From Corallococcus interemptor (lineage in GTDB: Bacteria; Myxococcota; Myxococcia; Myxococcales; Myxococcaceae): 64,000 bases of DNA. The notes under the pieces were generated by a model. It searched no databases and was not told where the DNA came from. It saw only the letters and a program-made list of their open reading frames with translations. Of this stretch, positions 53,717 through 64,000 are shown in pieces (the first letter of the stretch is position 1; each line of letters starts with the position of its first letter). Where the stretch lies: positions 1 to 64,000 of the forward strand of contig NZ_RAWM01000012.1 in assembly GCF_003668875.1 (NCBI RefSeq), given 5' to 3'. The position numbers and the translations under genes were made by a program.

Positions 53717-54448
53717 ATGCTTTGCCGTCTGCCGCTCGTCCTCGCCCTCGCCGCCGCGCCCGTCTCCGCCCTTGCCCAGGAGGACGGCGACCTGGGGGGC
53801 CCGCCGGCTCCCACCAACCTGGATGGCGTGGGCCGCATCACCGTGCTGGCCGGCTACCGGCTCACCTCCAACGACACGCTCCAGGACGCCTGGCACGGCG
53901 CCAACGGCCCGAGCAACGGCCTGGAGCGCGCCCCGATGTCCTCGGGGGCGCCCGTGGGCGTGGCCACGTTCGCGTACGCGATGTCGGACCTGGTGGAGGT
54001 GGGCATCGACCTGTTCGGCACCGCCCAGAACCTGCACCTGACCGAGCCCGGCCCGGATGGCCCCGTCATCCGCAAGGTCAGCACCGTGTCGTACGGCGCG
54101 CTCATCGGCCTGCGCTTCCAGGGCGTGCTCGACATCGGCCCGCAGGGCCTGGTGCCCTACGCGGGCATCCTCACCGGGCCGGCGGTCATCTCTTCCACGC
54201 GCGAGGGCTCGTCCATCCAGGAGCGGGTCTCCCAGGCCTGGGTGGGCTCGCTTGGCGGCACGCTCCGCCTGTCCGCGAACTGGGGCATCACCGCCGAGTA
54301 CCGCTTCACCTTCCTGCGCGGCCCCGTCGAGTCTCCGGATCCGAAGAAGCCGGGACCCTTCAGCTTCAGCCACGGCGGCAACTGGTTCGCGCTGGGTGTG
54401 ACCTACGCGTTCGCGCCGGATCCGTCCCGTCCCCTGAGCTCGTTCTAG
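53717..54448 (+). CDS. outer-membrane barrel-like protein
   Basis: The 243-residue product has a signal peptide cleaved after ALA (residue 20) and a mature part of alternating strands (ITVLAGYRLTSN, VGVATFAYAMSDLVEVGID, GALIGLRFQGVL, GITAEYRFTFLRG, FALGVTYAFAP), typical of a ten- to twelve-stranded barrel. It ends in Phe after Ser-Ser, a BamA-type C-terminal signal. The family is not recognised. It has a weak ribosome site. No operon partner is clear; the next gene starts 177 bases on. Confidence 0.7.
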   Translation: MLCRLPLVLALAAAPVSALAQEDGDLGGPPAPTNLDGVGRITVLAGYRLTSNDTLQDAWHGANGPSNGLERAPMSSGAPVGVATFAYAMSDLVEVGIDLFGTAQNLHLTEPGPDGPVIRKVSTVSYGALIGLRFQGVLDIGPQGLVPYAGILTGPAVISSTREGSSIQERVSQAWVGSLGGTLRLSANWGITAEYRFTFLRGPVESPDPKKPGPFSFSHGGNWFALGVTYAFAPDPSRPLSSF

Positions 54449-54625
54449 AGCCTCGGGAAAGTTCCAACACGAAAGCAGGCGAGCGCGAAAGAAGCAGGGA
54501 CTCCGGGGAATGGTGCGCACCAAGGGCCCTGTTGGGGAGCGACAAAAGAACCCGCCCCTCATCCCGGAGTGTCCCCTAGCATGCGTGAGTCGGCCGAAGT
54601 CATTTCCGGTCCCAGGAAGATGTCC

Positions 54626-55606
54626 ATGCCCCCCTCTGAACAGCCGAAGACTGACCTCGAGAAGGAGCTCTCCGAGCTCCGCCGCGAGGTCATCGAGTCG
54701 CGCAACCTCGTCATCAAGACGGACAACCTGCTGAAGAACCTCCACGCGGAGGTGAAGGCGGTTGGCAAGCGTCACGAGGACTTCCAGAAGCGGCAGTGGA
54801 TCTCCTCGGCGGTGGCCTACGCGCTCTTCGCGATCCTGGCGGTCGGTGGCGCGGTGCTGGTGAACGGCGCGCGCAGCTCCAGCAACACCAATGAACGCGA
54901 GCGGCTGGAGAAGCAGGTGGCGGACCTCTCCACGCAGCTGGAGAAGCAGCGCGCGGATACGACGTCGCACCTGACGGCCCAGCGCGCCGCGGGCGAGGTC
55001 TACAAGATGATGACCACGCTGCCGGGTGACGAGCGCCTCAAGGGCATCGACGCGCTGGTGAAGCTGGACACGCAGAAGCTGTCCTCGCTGGAGCGCCAGG
55101 CGCTCAACGACCGCGCCGCCATCCTGCGCCGCGAGACGGGCGACGCCGCCTTCGAGCGCGGGAAGATCGCCTTCCGCAAGAACGAGATGAACGCCGTGGT
55201 GGAGGACCTGTCGCGCTTCCTGGCCATGAACCCGCCGGAGGCGGACGCGCTGGACGCGTCCTTCTTCCTGGGCACCGCCTACAACCAGCTGCGTCAGCAC
55301 GACAAGGCCGTGCCGCTGCTGGCCCGCTTCGTGGAAGGCGACAAGAAGTCCAAGACGCGTGACTACGCCATGCTGCTGCTCGCCCAGTCGTACCAGGAGA
55401 CGGGCGCCTTCGATAAGGCCGCGGACACCGTGCGCGACGCGCTGGCCACGTACCCGGCCACCCAGTACCTGACGCAGTTCCGCGGCCGCCTGAGCTCCGC
55501 CAAGCGCGCCGCCGCCGGTGGCTCGGACGCCGCCGCGGTGCCCGCCGCCGCTCCGGCCGCCGCGCCCCAGGCCGCTCCGGCCGTGGGCGCCCCCGCCGGC
55601 CAGTAG
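54626..55606 (+). CDS. membrane-anchored TPR/coiled-coil protein
   Basis: The 326-residue protein has an N-terminal coiled coil (10-50), one membrane helix at about 59-79 and a second coiled coil (85-115). A TPR-like helical domain follows (about 165-290: AFERGKIAFRKNEMNAVVE, FFLGTAYNQLRQHDKAV, YAMLLLAQSYQETGAFDKAA), then an Ala/Pro-rich end. It resembles YbgF/CpoB-like periplasmic adaptors in the TPR part, but the anchor differs. The ATG follows AGGAAG at six bases; earlier ATGs at 54581 and 54620 are possible. It may scaffold envelope proteins. Confidence 0.75.
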   Translation: MPPSEQPKTDLEKELSELRREVIESRNLVIKTDNLLKNLHAEVKAVGKRHEDFQKRQWISSAVAYALFAILAVGGAVLVNGARSSSNTNERERLEKQVADLSTQLEKQRADTTSHLTAQRAAGEVYKMMTTLPGDERLKGIDALVKLDTQKLSSLERQALNDRAAILRRETGDAAFERGKIAFRKNEMNAVVEDLSRFLAMNPPEADALDASFFLGTAYNQLRQHDKAVPLLARFVEGDKKSKTRDYAMLLLAQSYQETGAFDKAADTVRDALATYPATQYLTQFRGRLSSAKRAAAGGSDAAAVPAAAPAAAPQAAPAVGAPAGQ

Positions 55607-55688
55607 CAGCCCCCAGGCCGTCGCCGTCCGGACGGTGCGCAAGGGAAGCATTGCCACCCGGGGTCCAGGGTCGTAAGACCTGGACCCC

Positions 55689-56198
55689 GTGTCCGTTCCA
55701 GACCCTCGGAAAGATCCCCGCTTCCGCGTCTACCGTGGCGTCGCGTACGCCATCCACATCACGCTGGCCACGCTGGTGTCGGCGTGGCTCATCTGGAACG
55801 TGGGCCACTCCGTCGCGGCCATGACGCCCGAGCGCCCGCCGTCCGTGACGCCGCCGCTCACCGTGCGCGAGTGCCTGGACGCCGCGGACGCGCACTGGAA
55901 GGACCTGGAGTCCGAGCGCGAGAAGCTGGTGCACGTGCTGCCCGCCCGCAAGGTCGACCAGGAGTGGATGCGCTTCCGCACGGACTGGCTGACGCGCGTG
56001 CGCAAGTCCGAGTCCGAGTGCGCCCTGGAGTCGAGGGATCCGGCGCGCGTGGAGCTGCGCTCGGTGTTCCGCCACCTCACGCGGGTGCAGGACCTCTACA
56101 CCATCCACGCGGTGCAGTACGCGGGCGAGGTGGGCGGCGCGGTGGACGCGCTGCACGCCGCCTTCGACACCGCGCGCCGCAAGGACAGCGGCCGCTAG
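55689..56198 (+). CDS. small membrane-anchored hypothetical protein
   Basis: The 169-residue product starts at a GTG without a good ribosome site. One membrane helix (about 18-42) is followed by a Pro-rich spacer and a mostly helical domain with two Cys (RECLDAADA, ESECALE) that could pair. No family is seen. It follows the TPR gene after 82 bases on the same strand and may share its transcript. It converges with the lipoprotein gene after four bases. Confidence 0.65.
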   Translation: MSVPDPRKDPRFRVYRGVAYAIHITLATLVSAWLIWNVGHSVAAMTPERPPSVTPPLTVRECLDAADAHWKDLESEREKLVHVLPARKVDQEWMRFRTDWLTRVRKSESECALESRDPARVELRSVFRHLTRVQDLYTIHAVQYAGEVGGAVDALHAAFDTARRKDSGR

Positions 56199-56202
56199 GC
56201 CT

Positions 56203-57840
56203 TCAGCGCGTGGGCAGCACGGTGGAGTAGCGCCCCGTGCTGTCGGACACCGTCTGCGCCAGCAGCAGCGACTCCGGCCGTCCCGCCACCGTCACCACGC
56301 GGAAGAAGCGCACGGACGCGTTCGCCGCGATGCCGTCCGGCGCCACCTCGGGGTCCGGGGGCAGGGTGATGCGGCCGCTCAGCGAACGGCCCCGGGACAG
56401 CGTGAAGGCGGCCAGCGGCAGCACGTCCGTCCCGGCGTTGCCGGCCGGCACGCTGACGAAGCGGCTGACGCGCGGCAGGTTCTCCCCGGGCAGGAAGTCC
56501 AGCCGGTACTCGCCCGGGTCCAGGGCCAGCGAGAACTGGCCCTCGCTGTTGGTCGTCTGGGGGGACTCGAAGCCCAGGGGCGGCTGGGGCCAGCCCGTCA
56601 GCGCGCCCACCGGCTCCACGACGATGCGCACGCCCGACGCGGGGCCCGTGCCCTCCGGGTTCTTCACGCTGCCCGTCACCGTCATGCGCGCCGGGCACGT
56701 CACGTCGTCCAGCGCCGTGTCCACCGCCGCCACCGTCACCGGCTGGAGCGTCAGGCGCGAGGGCGAGCCAGGCGGCGGGACGATGACCAGCGTGAGCGGG
56801 GACTCCGCGACGCCGGGCCGGGACTGAAGCTGGTAGCGCCCCTGCGCGTCCGTCAGCACCGGCACGCCCTGGAACGTGCCGCCGCCGGCCACGCGGCCCT
56901 GGAGCGCCACGCGCGCGCCCGCCATGGGCGTCTGGCCGTTGGACTCCAGCACGCGGCCCGTCACCTTCACGGCCGCGCCGGGGTTGCCCAGCTCCAGCGG
57001 GGAGGTGAGGGGCTCGGACGGGTCCACCACGAAGGTCTTCCGGGGCATCAGGTCCGCGGCGTCCACGGGCGCGGCGCGCAGGAGCACCGTGGCGCGCTGG
57101 GCGTCCGCCCGGGCGAGCACCAGCTGGAACGCGCCCGTGTCGCGGGCCACGCGGGCGCGCTGGGACAGCGGGCGCAGCGACTCATCCAGCGCCTGCACCT
57201 CCATGTCCGCGTCCACGAGCGCCGGGCCCTGGAGCACCAGCGTCCCCGACAGCGTCACCACGTTCGGGGCGGTGGGCAGCTCGAACGTCACCGTGCCGCC
57301 CGTGGCGGGGTCCACGGAGGCGGTGCGCGACAGCGGCGGCAGGCCCGGGTCCAGCGGCGTGAGCGTCACCGTGTAGTCGCCGCTGCCCACGGGCAGGGCC
57401 CACGCGCCGTCCTCCGGGGAGAGCGTCGTCTCATAGCGCCGCGCCACGCCCGGGATGAGGCGGCTTTCGCCCGTGGCCAGCAGGTGGACGGGCGCGCGGT
57501 AGGGGATGGAGGCCAGGCCCCCGTCCGGCGTGGCCATGGTGCCGCGAGACACCTCGCCCCTCAGGCGCACGGGGCTGAACAGCTCCAGGTTCTGCTCCGC
57601 GCGCAGCCGGTCCACCGGGAAGTCCTGCGCGAGCAGGCCCGCCTTGGGCAGGGGCTCCACCTCCACGACGATGTCGCCGCCGGGGTTGCCGCAGCCGTCC
57701 ACGAAGCACACCTGGCCCGGGGCGCACTCCGCGTCGGAGCGGCACACCAGCTGATCCGGCGGAGGCTCTTCTTCCAGGAAGCCACACCCGGCCCCGGTCA
57801 GCCCGAGCGCCAGCGCCAGGGCCCGGCGCGCGCGCGTCAC
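56203..57840 (-). CDS. carboxypeptidase-regulatory-like domain lipoprotein
   Basis: The 545-residue product has a lipoprotein signal (LALGLTGAGC, about Cys19) and a short Cys-rich module (VCRSDAECAPGQVCFVDGCG). About four beta-sandwich repeats of the carboxypeptidase regulatory/SpaA type follow (for example VKVTGRVLESNGQTPMAGARV with TDAQGRYQL, and MTVTGSVKNPEG with NSEGQFSLAL). It is likely a surface adhesin-like protein. The GTG overlaps the preceding stop (GTGA) and follows a G-rich ribosome site. It is the last gene of the minus-strand unit that includes pfkA and the Ser/Thr kinase. Confidence 0.82.
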   Translation of the reverse strand: MTRARRALALALGLTGAGCGFLEEEPPPDQLVCRSDAECAPGQVCFVDGCGNPGGDIVVEVEPLPKAGLLAQDFPVDRLRAEQNLELFSPVRLRGEVSRGTMATPDGGLASIPYRAPVHLLATGESRLIPGVARRYETTLSPEDGAWALPVGSGDYTVTLTPLDPGLPPLSRTASVDPATGGTVTFELPTAPNVVTLSGTLVLQGPALVDADMEVQALDESLRPLSQRARVARDTGAFQLVLARADAQRATVLLRAAPVDAADLMPRKTFVVDPSEPLTSPLELGNPGAAVKVTGRVLESNGQTPMAGARVALQGRVAGGGTFQGVPVLTDAQGRYQLQSRPGVAESPLTLVIVPPPGSPSRLTLQPVTVAAVDTALDDVTCPARMTVTGSVKNPEGTGPASGVRIVVEPVGALTGWPQPPLGFESPQTTNSEGQFSLALDPGEYRLDFLPGENLPRVSRFVSVPAGNAGTDVLPLAAFTLSRGRSLSGRITLPPDPEVAPDGIAANASVRFFRVVTVAGRPESLLLAQTVSDSTGRYSTVLPTR

Positions 57841-58421
57841 TGGCAGTCCCCCGCCACCGTGTTCACCACCCACGAGTACGAGGTGACGAAGCCCGGGTTC
57901 TTCACCACGCCGCCGTCCGCGAGGAACACCTCCTCCGGCGGATCCGGCTGGCGGTTGGTGAGGTGCCGGTCCGTGACGAGCGCCTCCACCAGGTGGATGC
58001 CCGGCGGGGCCAGCGGGTTGTTGGCCGAGCGCAGGTCCATGCGCAGCGTGCCGCGGTCGTCACGGCGGGGCTGTCCGGTGTTGGCGAGGACGATCTGCCG
58101 GTAGTAGCCCGAGGGGTAGGACGGGTTGTAGTCCACGTACCACTCCACGGTGATGCGGTCGTCGACGTCCAGGTCCTCCACCACCACGTTGAAGTCCTGG
58201 ACGCAGCTGCCCACGCCGAAGTTACGCAGGATGCGCTCCGAGGGCTCCACCTGCTCCTCCATGATGCGCGGCGGCCGGTTGCGGAACTGGGGCACGCTCT
58301 CCAGCAGCGCCTCGTCCTGGGGGATGAGGCACCCGGAGCCCGTCGCGATCGCCGCGAGCCCCAGGGCCGCCACGAGCGGCTGGAGGATGCCGCGGGACTG
58401 TCGCGTCACGTGACGGTGCAT
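57837..58421 (-). CDS. putative lipoprotein, hypothetical
   Basis: The 194-residue product has a lipoprotein-like signal ending ATGSGC (about Cys31). The mature domain is beta-rich with Cys near residues 72 and 193 (VGSCVQDFNV and AGDCQ) that could form a disulfide. Segments VEDLDVDDRITVEWYVDY and LVEALVTDRH suggest an Ig-like fold. The start is uncertain: the ATG used has no ribosome site, and a TTG six codons earlier follows GAGGA at 11 bases. It is coupled to the next lipoprotein by a four-base overlap. Confidence 0.7.
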   Translation of the reverse strand: MHRHVTRQSRGILQPLVAALGLAAIATGSGCLIPQDEALLESVPQFRNRPPRIMEEQVEPSERILRNFGVGSCVQDFNVVVEDLDVDDRITVEWYVDYNPSYPSGYYRQIVLANTGQPRRDDRGTLRMDLRSANNPLAPPGIHLVEALVTDRHLTNRQPDPPEEVFLADGGVVKNPGFVTSYSWVVNTVAGDCQ

Positions 58422-58441
58422 GGCGTGGCTGGAGGGCAACC

Positions 58442-60340
<1,899 letters not shown>

Positions 60341-60365
60341 GGGCGGGGTCGGGCTCTTCGGGTGA

Positions 60366-61361
60366 CTAGAACGTGAGGGAGAAGCCGGCGCCCAGTCCAC
60401 CGCGGGTGGAGTACAGCCGCATGCGTGGCGACGCGGCCTGGGAGACGGAGGGAGAGGGCTTCGGTTCGGGGCGGGACTCGACGGTGGTGCTGGTCACCAC
60501 CTGGTCCTCGTGGTGGTAGACGGCGTCCACCACGCCCAGGGCGTAGACGGTGTAGAAGCCGGTCGCGGACGCGAGCCGGAGGAACTGCCAGGTGTCCGCC
60601 TGCCGGGCGCGGTCCGTGGGGATGAAGCGCACCGGGATGGACGCGCGGCCGTCCTCGTCCAGCACGTTGTCCAGGTTGATGAAGCGCTCCTCGAAGAGAG
60701 AGTCGTACGCGAAGAACGCGATGATGCTGGTGATGGCCATCACGCCCTCGGTGGCGGCGAAGGCGATGCCCATGCCGTTGCGGCCCTGCTGGAACTGGCC
60801 GGCCCCGAAGGGGACGAAGTTGACCAGGAAGTTGCGCTTCTCCACGGTGCGCACGGTGACCTGACGGGCCAGTTCCTCCGCGCGGCGGCGCTGCGTCTCC
60901 AGCGCGACGCGCTCCTGTTCACGGCGCTCCTGTTCGGCCTTCTCTCGCTCCAGGCGCAGGCGCTGCTCCTGGCGGAGGAAGTCGCGCTCGCCGGACATCT
61001 GGTTCTTCAGGTCCTCGAAGTAGGCGACGGCCGGGGGCGGGACGACGAAGGGGTCCAGGCTGAAGTCCGGGTCCAACCGGAGCACGGCGCGCAGGTGGCG
61101 CTCGGCGTCGTCCGTCTTGTTGAGGTTGAAGGCGGACAGGCCCGCGAGCTTGTGCAACTCCACCAGGTCCTCTTCCGGCAGGTCGCCCCGGTCGATGCGC
61201 TGACCGGCGCGCTCCAGCACCTCCGCGTACTTGCCGTACTCGAACGACGAGCGCAGGGCCGCGACCTCCGGATCCGCGCCAATGCCCGTCTGGGCGCGCG
61301 CGGACGCGGGGCCCAGCAGGGCCAGCAGGAGACAGGCGAGTAGCAGCGGACCGCGGCTCAT
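60366..61361 (-). CDS. exported TPR/coiled-coil membrane protein
   Basis: The 331-residue product has a signal peptide cleaved after ARA (residue 23), a helical-repeat region (about 35-110) and a long charged coiled coil (about 125-168). A hydrophobic region follows (about 180-225: FVPFGAGQFQQGRNGMG and AITSIIAFFAYD), like DUF5683-type membrane proteins. It ends FSLTF, an aromatic end that could target the outer membrane. Its ATG overlaps the kinase stop as ATGA. It probably takes part in the same envelope process as the kinase; the function is unknown. Confidence 0.75.
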   Translation of the reverse strand: MSRGPLLLACLLLALLGPASARAQTGIGADPEVAALRSSFEYGKYAEVLERAGQRIDRGDLPEEDLVELHKLAGLSAFNLNKTDDAERHLRAVLRLDPDFSLDPFVVPPPAVAYFEDLKNQMSGERDFLRQEQRLRLEREKAEQERREQERVALETQRRRAEELARQVTVRTVEKRNFLVNFVPFGAGQFQQGRNGMGIAFAATEGVMAITSIIAFFAYDSLFEERFINLDNVLDEDGRASIPVRFIPTDRARQADTWQFLRLASATGFYTVYALGVVDAVYHHEDQVVTSTTVESRPEPKPSPSVSQAASPRMRLYSTRGGLGAGFSLTF

Positions 61362-63280
61362 TCGGGCGCCAGGCTCCCGCGCAGGGTGGTGGGCTTGCCG
61401 GGCTCCAGCAGCACGACGCGCTTCTCCGTCTTGTAGCCGGGGGAGGAGATCTCCACCTCCACGCGGTGCTGGAAGCTGGCGGGGCCGCGCGGGGAGCGGA
61501 TGTCGAAGGGGTGCTGGAGGCTGTCGTGCGCGGTGCGCTCCACGTCGCCCACGCGCACGGTGGCGTCCTGCGGCTGGTAGTCCATGGAGAGCTGCGAGGC
61601 CTTCAAGAGCGCGCGCAGGCGGAAGACGTTCTCCCGGTCCGGCCTCACGTCGATGGTCTCCGTGGCGTCCTCGCAGTAGCCGCAGGAGACGGTGATGGTG
61701 TGCGGGCCCGGGGTCAGGTGCACGTCGTGCTGCGAGAGCTGCTGCGTGCCTGCGGGCCCGTCATCCACGCGGATGGAGCCGTACGGACGCACGAGGATGG
61801 ACACGGGGACCTTGCCGGTGCGGGCGTGCCTGGCGTCGTCCTGCGGCTCCACGCTGGCGACCACCAGGGGCGGCCGCGACGGCGTGCGCTCCGGACGCGG
61901 AGGCGTGTCGGTCTCCCGGACCGGCGTGGACGTCCCGGTGCCGCCCATGCCTTGCGCGCCGGCGGGACGCGGGCCCGTGGGAGCGGCCTCGACCGGGACC
62001 GGAGTGGTGGTGTCAGCGGGAGGAGGGGAGACCTTGGGAGGACTGTCCGGAACCTGCGCGGGCTTCGTGCCGGGGTCCTGCACACGCGGAGCCGTCGCTT
62101 CCACTGTCGGCGTCTCGGGCGCGTGCGCGTTCATCCGGTACACCTGCCAGCCACCCAGCCCCAGGGCCAGCGCCACGCCCGCCCCAATGCCCGCGCGGAT
62201 GCCGCGCTTGCGCCAGGTGCGCCGCCGCTGCTGACGCTGGATGCTCTTGAGCAGCCCCAGGGCGCGCTCGTTCGTCGCGTCCAGCGCGAGCACGTGGTTG
62301 AGGCACGCCAGCGCGCGCGGCGTCCGCTTCTCCGCGAGCTGCCGCTCCCCTCGCTCCAGCAGCGCCGCCACGATGCGCTGGCGCGCGAGCCGCTGGTACG
62401 ACGGCGGATCCGCGAAGAACGAGATCAGCTCTTCACCCACGCGGGAGAAGCCCAGCCCCGCGAGCGCGTCCGCCAGCGCGTCGCGCAGCTTGCCCGCGTT
62501 GGGGTAGCGCCGCGCCGGGTCGCGCTGGAGGCACGTGGCGCAGATCTCCGCCAGCTCGTCCGACAGCGTGGGCACGCGGCGGCGGGGGTCCTCGTAGGCC
62601 CCGTCCAGGATGCGCTTGAGCGTCGCGGTGGTGTTGGACGCGGTGAACGGCAGCCGGCCCGTCATCAGCGCGTAGAACATGATCCCCAGGCTGAAGACGT
62701 CCGCCTCGGGGCCGGCCTCCATGCCCTCGATGATCTCCGGCGACATGTGCGCGGGCGAGCCCACCAGCGCGCCCGTCACCGTCATCCGGTCCTCGATGTC
62801 CAAAAGCCGCGCGATGCCGAAGTCCATGAGCTTGAGGACCCCGTCCTCGCGCACCATGACGTTCTCCGGCTTCAGGTCGCGGTGGATGACGCCCGCCTCG
62901 TGCGCGTGCGCCAGCGCCGCCGCCAGCTCGTGGATGATCATCGCCGCCAGCTCCGGCGGCTCCAGCGGGCCTTCATCCAGGTACGTCTTGAGCGTCCGGC
63001 CGCGGATGTACTCCGTGACGATGAAGGCGTCGTGCGCCTCCGCGGAGGAGAAGTCGAAGACCTCCAGGATGTTGGGGTGGTGCAGCTTCGCCACCGCGCG
63101 GGCCTCGCGCGCCAGGCGGCGGCGCGACTCGTCCTTGCCGGCCAGGTGCGGGTGCAGCACCTTCACCGCGACCTCGCGGTCCAGGGCCGTGTCCAGGCCC
63201 TTGTACACGACGCTCATGCCCCCGGAGCCCAGCTCCTCCAGGATGCGATAGCGACCGATATGGCGGCCGACGAGCGTCAT
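61358..63280 (-). CDS. pkn4: membrane Ser/Thr protein kinase, Pkn4-like
   Basis: The 640-residue protein has a Hanks-type kinase domain (10-275: glycine loop ELGSGGMSVV, Lys40, HRDLKPEN with Asp135, DFG at 153-155, SPAHMSPE), a helical segment (about 295-350), one membrane helix (362-383), a Pro/Thr-rich extracytoplasmic linker and a C-terminal PEGA-like region (about 490-640). It starts 23 bases after pfkA. In Myxococcus xanthus, Pkn4 is encoded with phosphofructokinase and activates it by phosphorylation, as I recall; the order here supports orthology. All catalytic residues are present. Confidence 0.9.
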   Translation of the reverse strand: MTLVGRHIGRYRILEELGSGGMSVVYKGLDTALDREVAVKVLHPHLAGKDESRRRLAREARAVAKLHHPNILEVFDFSSAEAHDAFIVTEYIRGRTLKTYLDEGPLEPPELAAMIIHELAAALAHAHEAGVIHRDLKPENVMVREDGVLKLMDFGIARLLDIEDRMTVTGALVGSPAHMSPEIIEGMEAGPEADVFSLGIMFYALMTGRLPFTASNTTATLKRILDGAYEDPRRRVPTLSDELAEICATCLQRDPARRYPNAGKLRDALADALAGLGFSRVGEELISFFADPPSYQRLARQRIVAALLERGERQLAEKRTPRALACLNHVLALDATNERALGLLKSIQRQQRRRTWRKRGIRAGIGAGVALALGLGGWQVYRMNAHAPETPTVEATAPRVQDPGTKPAQVPDSPPKVSPPPADTTTPVPVEAAPTGPRPAGAQGMGGTGTSTPVRETDTPPRPERTPSRPPLVVASVEPQDDARHARTGKVPVSILVRPYGSIRVDDGPAGTQQLSQHDVHLTPGPHTITVSCGYCEDATETIDVRPDRENVFRLRALLKASQLSMDYQPQDATVRVGDVERTAHDSLQHPFDIRSPRGPASFQHRVEVEISSPGYKTEKRVVLLEPGKPTTLRGSLAPE

Positions 63281-63303
63281 GGCGTGCGGTGCGCGCTCTC
63301 CCC

Positions 63304-64000
63304 TCAGTCCCCGAACCCGATGCCCATGCTCCGCGCGAAGCGCACCAGGTCTCCCTGGACGTCCACGCGGCGCTCCTTGCGAGACTCACTCAGCGGCACG
63401 GCGACGACGTCGTTGTTCCTCAGCGCCACCATGTGGCCCCACTGGCCGTCCCGCACCAGGTCCAGCACCTTGCAGCCGTAGCGCGTGGCCAGCACCCGGT
63501 CCGCCGCGCTGGGGCTGCCGCCGCGCTGCAGGTGGCCCAGCACCGTCACGCGGATCTCCGCGTCGATGTGCCGCGCCAGCAGGTCCGCGCACACCTTGCC
63601 GGAGCCGCCCAGCCGCACCACGCCGCGCCCCGGGATGTCCGCGGCCTCCGCCAGCACGGACAGCGCGCCGCCCTCCGGATACGCGCCTTCGGAGATGGCG
63701 ATGATGGAGAAGCTGCGCCGCCGCGTGGCCCGGCGCTTCAGCGTCTCCAGCAGGGACTCCACCCGGTACGGAATCTCCGGGATGAGGATGAGGTCCGCGC
63801 CGCCGGCGATGCCGCTCTCCAGCGTGAGGAAGCCCGCGTGGCGGCCCATGATCTCCACCACCATCACGCGGTCATGCGCCTCCGCGGTGGAGTGCAGCCG
63901 GTCCAAAGCCTCCGTGACGATGAGCCGCGCGGTGTCGAACCCGAAGGTCTGGTCCGTCCCGGACAGGTCGTTGTCGATGGTCTTCGGGCAACCGACGACC
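63304..64000 (-). CDS. pfkA: ATP-dependent 6-phosphofructokinase (5' end beyond the window)
   Basis: The visible 231 C-terminal residues include PKTIDNDL with the catalytic Asp, GTDQTFGFDTA, the fructose 6-phosphate site MGRHAGFL, EIPY and TVLGHLQRGGSPSAADR, all PfkA markers. The Asp-Leu-Ser-Gly-Thr-Asp stretch keeps the metal/ATP residues expected of ATP-dependent enzymes; a PPi-dependent subtype cannot be excluded without the N-terminus. It commits glycolytic flux. The kinase gene follows immediately, consistent with control by phosphorylation. Confidence 0.93.
   Translation of the reverse strand, partial: VVGCPKTIDNDLSGTDQTFGFDTARLIVTEALDRLHSTAEAHDRVMVVEIMGRHAGFLTLESGIAGGADLILIPEIPYRVESLLETLKRRATRRRSFSIIAISEGAYPEGGALSVLAEAADIPGRGVVRLGGSGKVCADLLARHIDAEIRVTVLGHLQRGGSPSAADRVLATRYGCKVLDLVRDGQWGHMVALRNNDVVAVPLSESRKERRVDVQGDLVRFARSMGIGFGD

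Overview
The window looks like a chromosomal segment of a myxobacterium, most likely the Myxococcus/Corallococcus group. The evidence is very high GC with strong GC bias at third codon positions, a member of the Myxococcus-expanded TIGR02265 family (8791-9327), two sigma-54 activators (one FHA-GAF-AAA-Fis), a Pkn4-like Ser/Thr kinase next to phosphofructokinase, a GYF plus AgmX/PglI-type protein, several DAG-rich lipoproteins and small outer-membrane barrels. Genus assignment is inference. I saw no rRNA, tRNA, CRISPR array, phage or insertion sequence. Genes are closely packed with many 4-base start/stop overlaps.

Layout. 0-9.9 kb: a tiny very basic protein, a lipoprotein, an AI-2E type permease, an outer-membrane barrel, a CotH-kinase lipoprotein, a secreted polysaccharide lyase, a guanidine-III riboswitch in front of a Gdx/SugE exporter, a GST, a minus-strand ECF sigma / NrsF-like / unknown operon, TIGR02265 and SlyD. 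9.9-15.9 kb (minus strand): NarX/NarL-type two-component pair, glutathione-dependent formaldehyde detoxification (frmA-fghA) and RhlE helicase. 16.0-20.8 kb (plus): a sulfur-carrier cluster (ThiF-type E1, TusA-like, CysO/MoaD-like, a degenerate second E1, JAMM protease), then an APS-kinase-like protein, LarE and a barrel protein. 21-31 kb: TruA, GYF/AgmX protein, ClpX, a lidless Hsp70, PrkA, a lipoprotein serine protease, dCMP deaminase. 31-36 kb: a ChpT/Spo0B-like phosphotransferase, an NtrC-type regulator and a tandem ArsA/Get3-like ATPase. 36.8-39.6 kb: accA, hisC, cmk. 39.6-55.6 kb: lytic transglycosylase, small Cys-rich protein, CAP-domain protein, DUF721 protein, large lipoprotein, FHA-GGDEF diguanylate cyclase, acyltransferase plus SDR, MutL, YciI, barrel and TPR proteins. 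56-64 kb (minus): a probable six-gene unit from pfkA through a Ser/Thr kinase and a sigma-54 activator to two lipoproteins.

The most unusual item is 15979-18347. The catalytically complete ThiF-like E1 lacks the N-terminal RYxRQ arginine helix. A second, shortened E1-like protein three genes on keeps RYSRQ and both zinc CxxC pairs but has lost the Gly-rich ATP loop and the catalytic Cys. This division of parts resembles eukaryotic heterodimeric E1 enzymes and suggests a split bacterial E1 acting on the CysO/MoaD-like carrier, with TusA as possible sulfur donor and a JAMM protease to release the product. Other points of interest are the guanidine-III riboswitch, the degenerate-ATPase histidine phosphotransferase, the asymmetric ArsA-like tandem, an APS-kinase-like protein without the DGDxxR motif, and MutL with an eroded endonuclease site.
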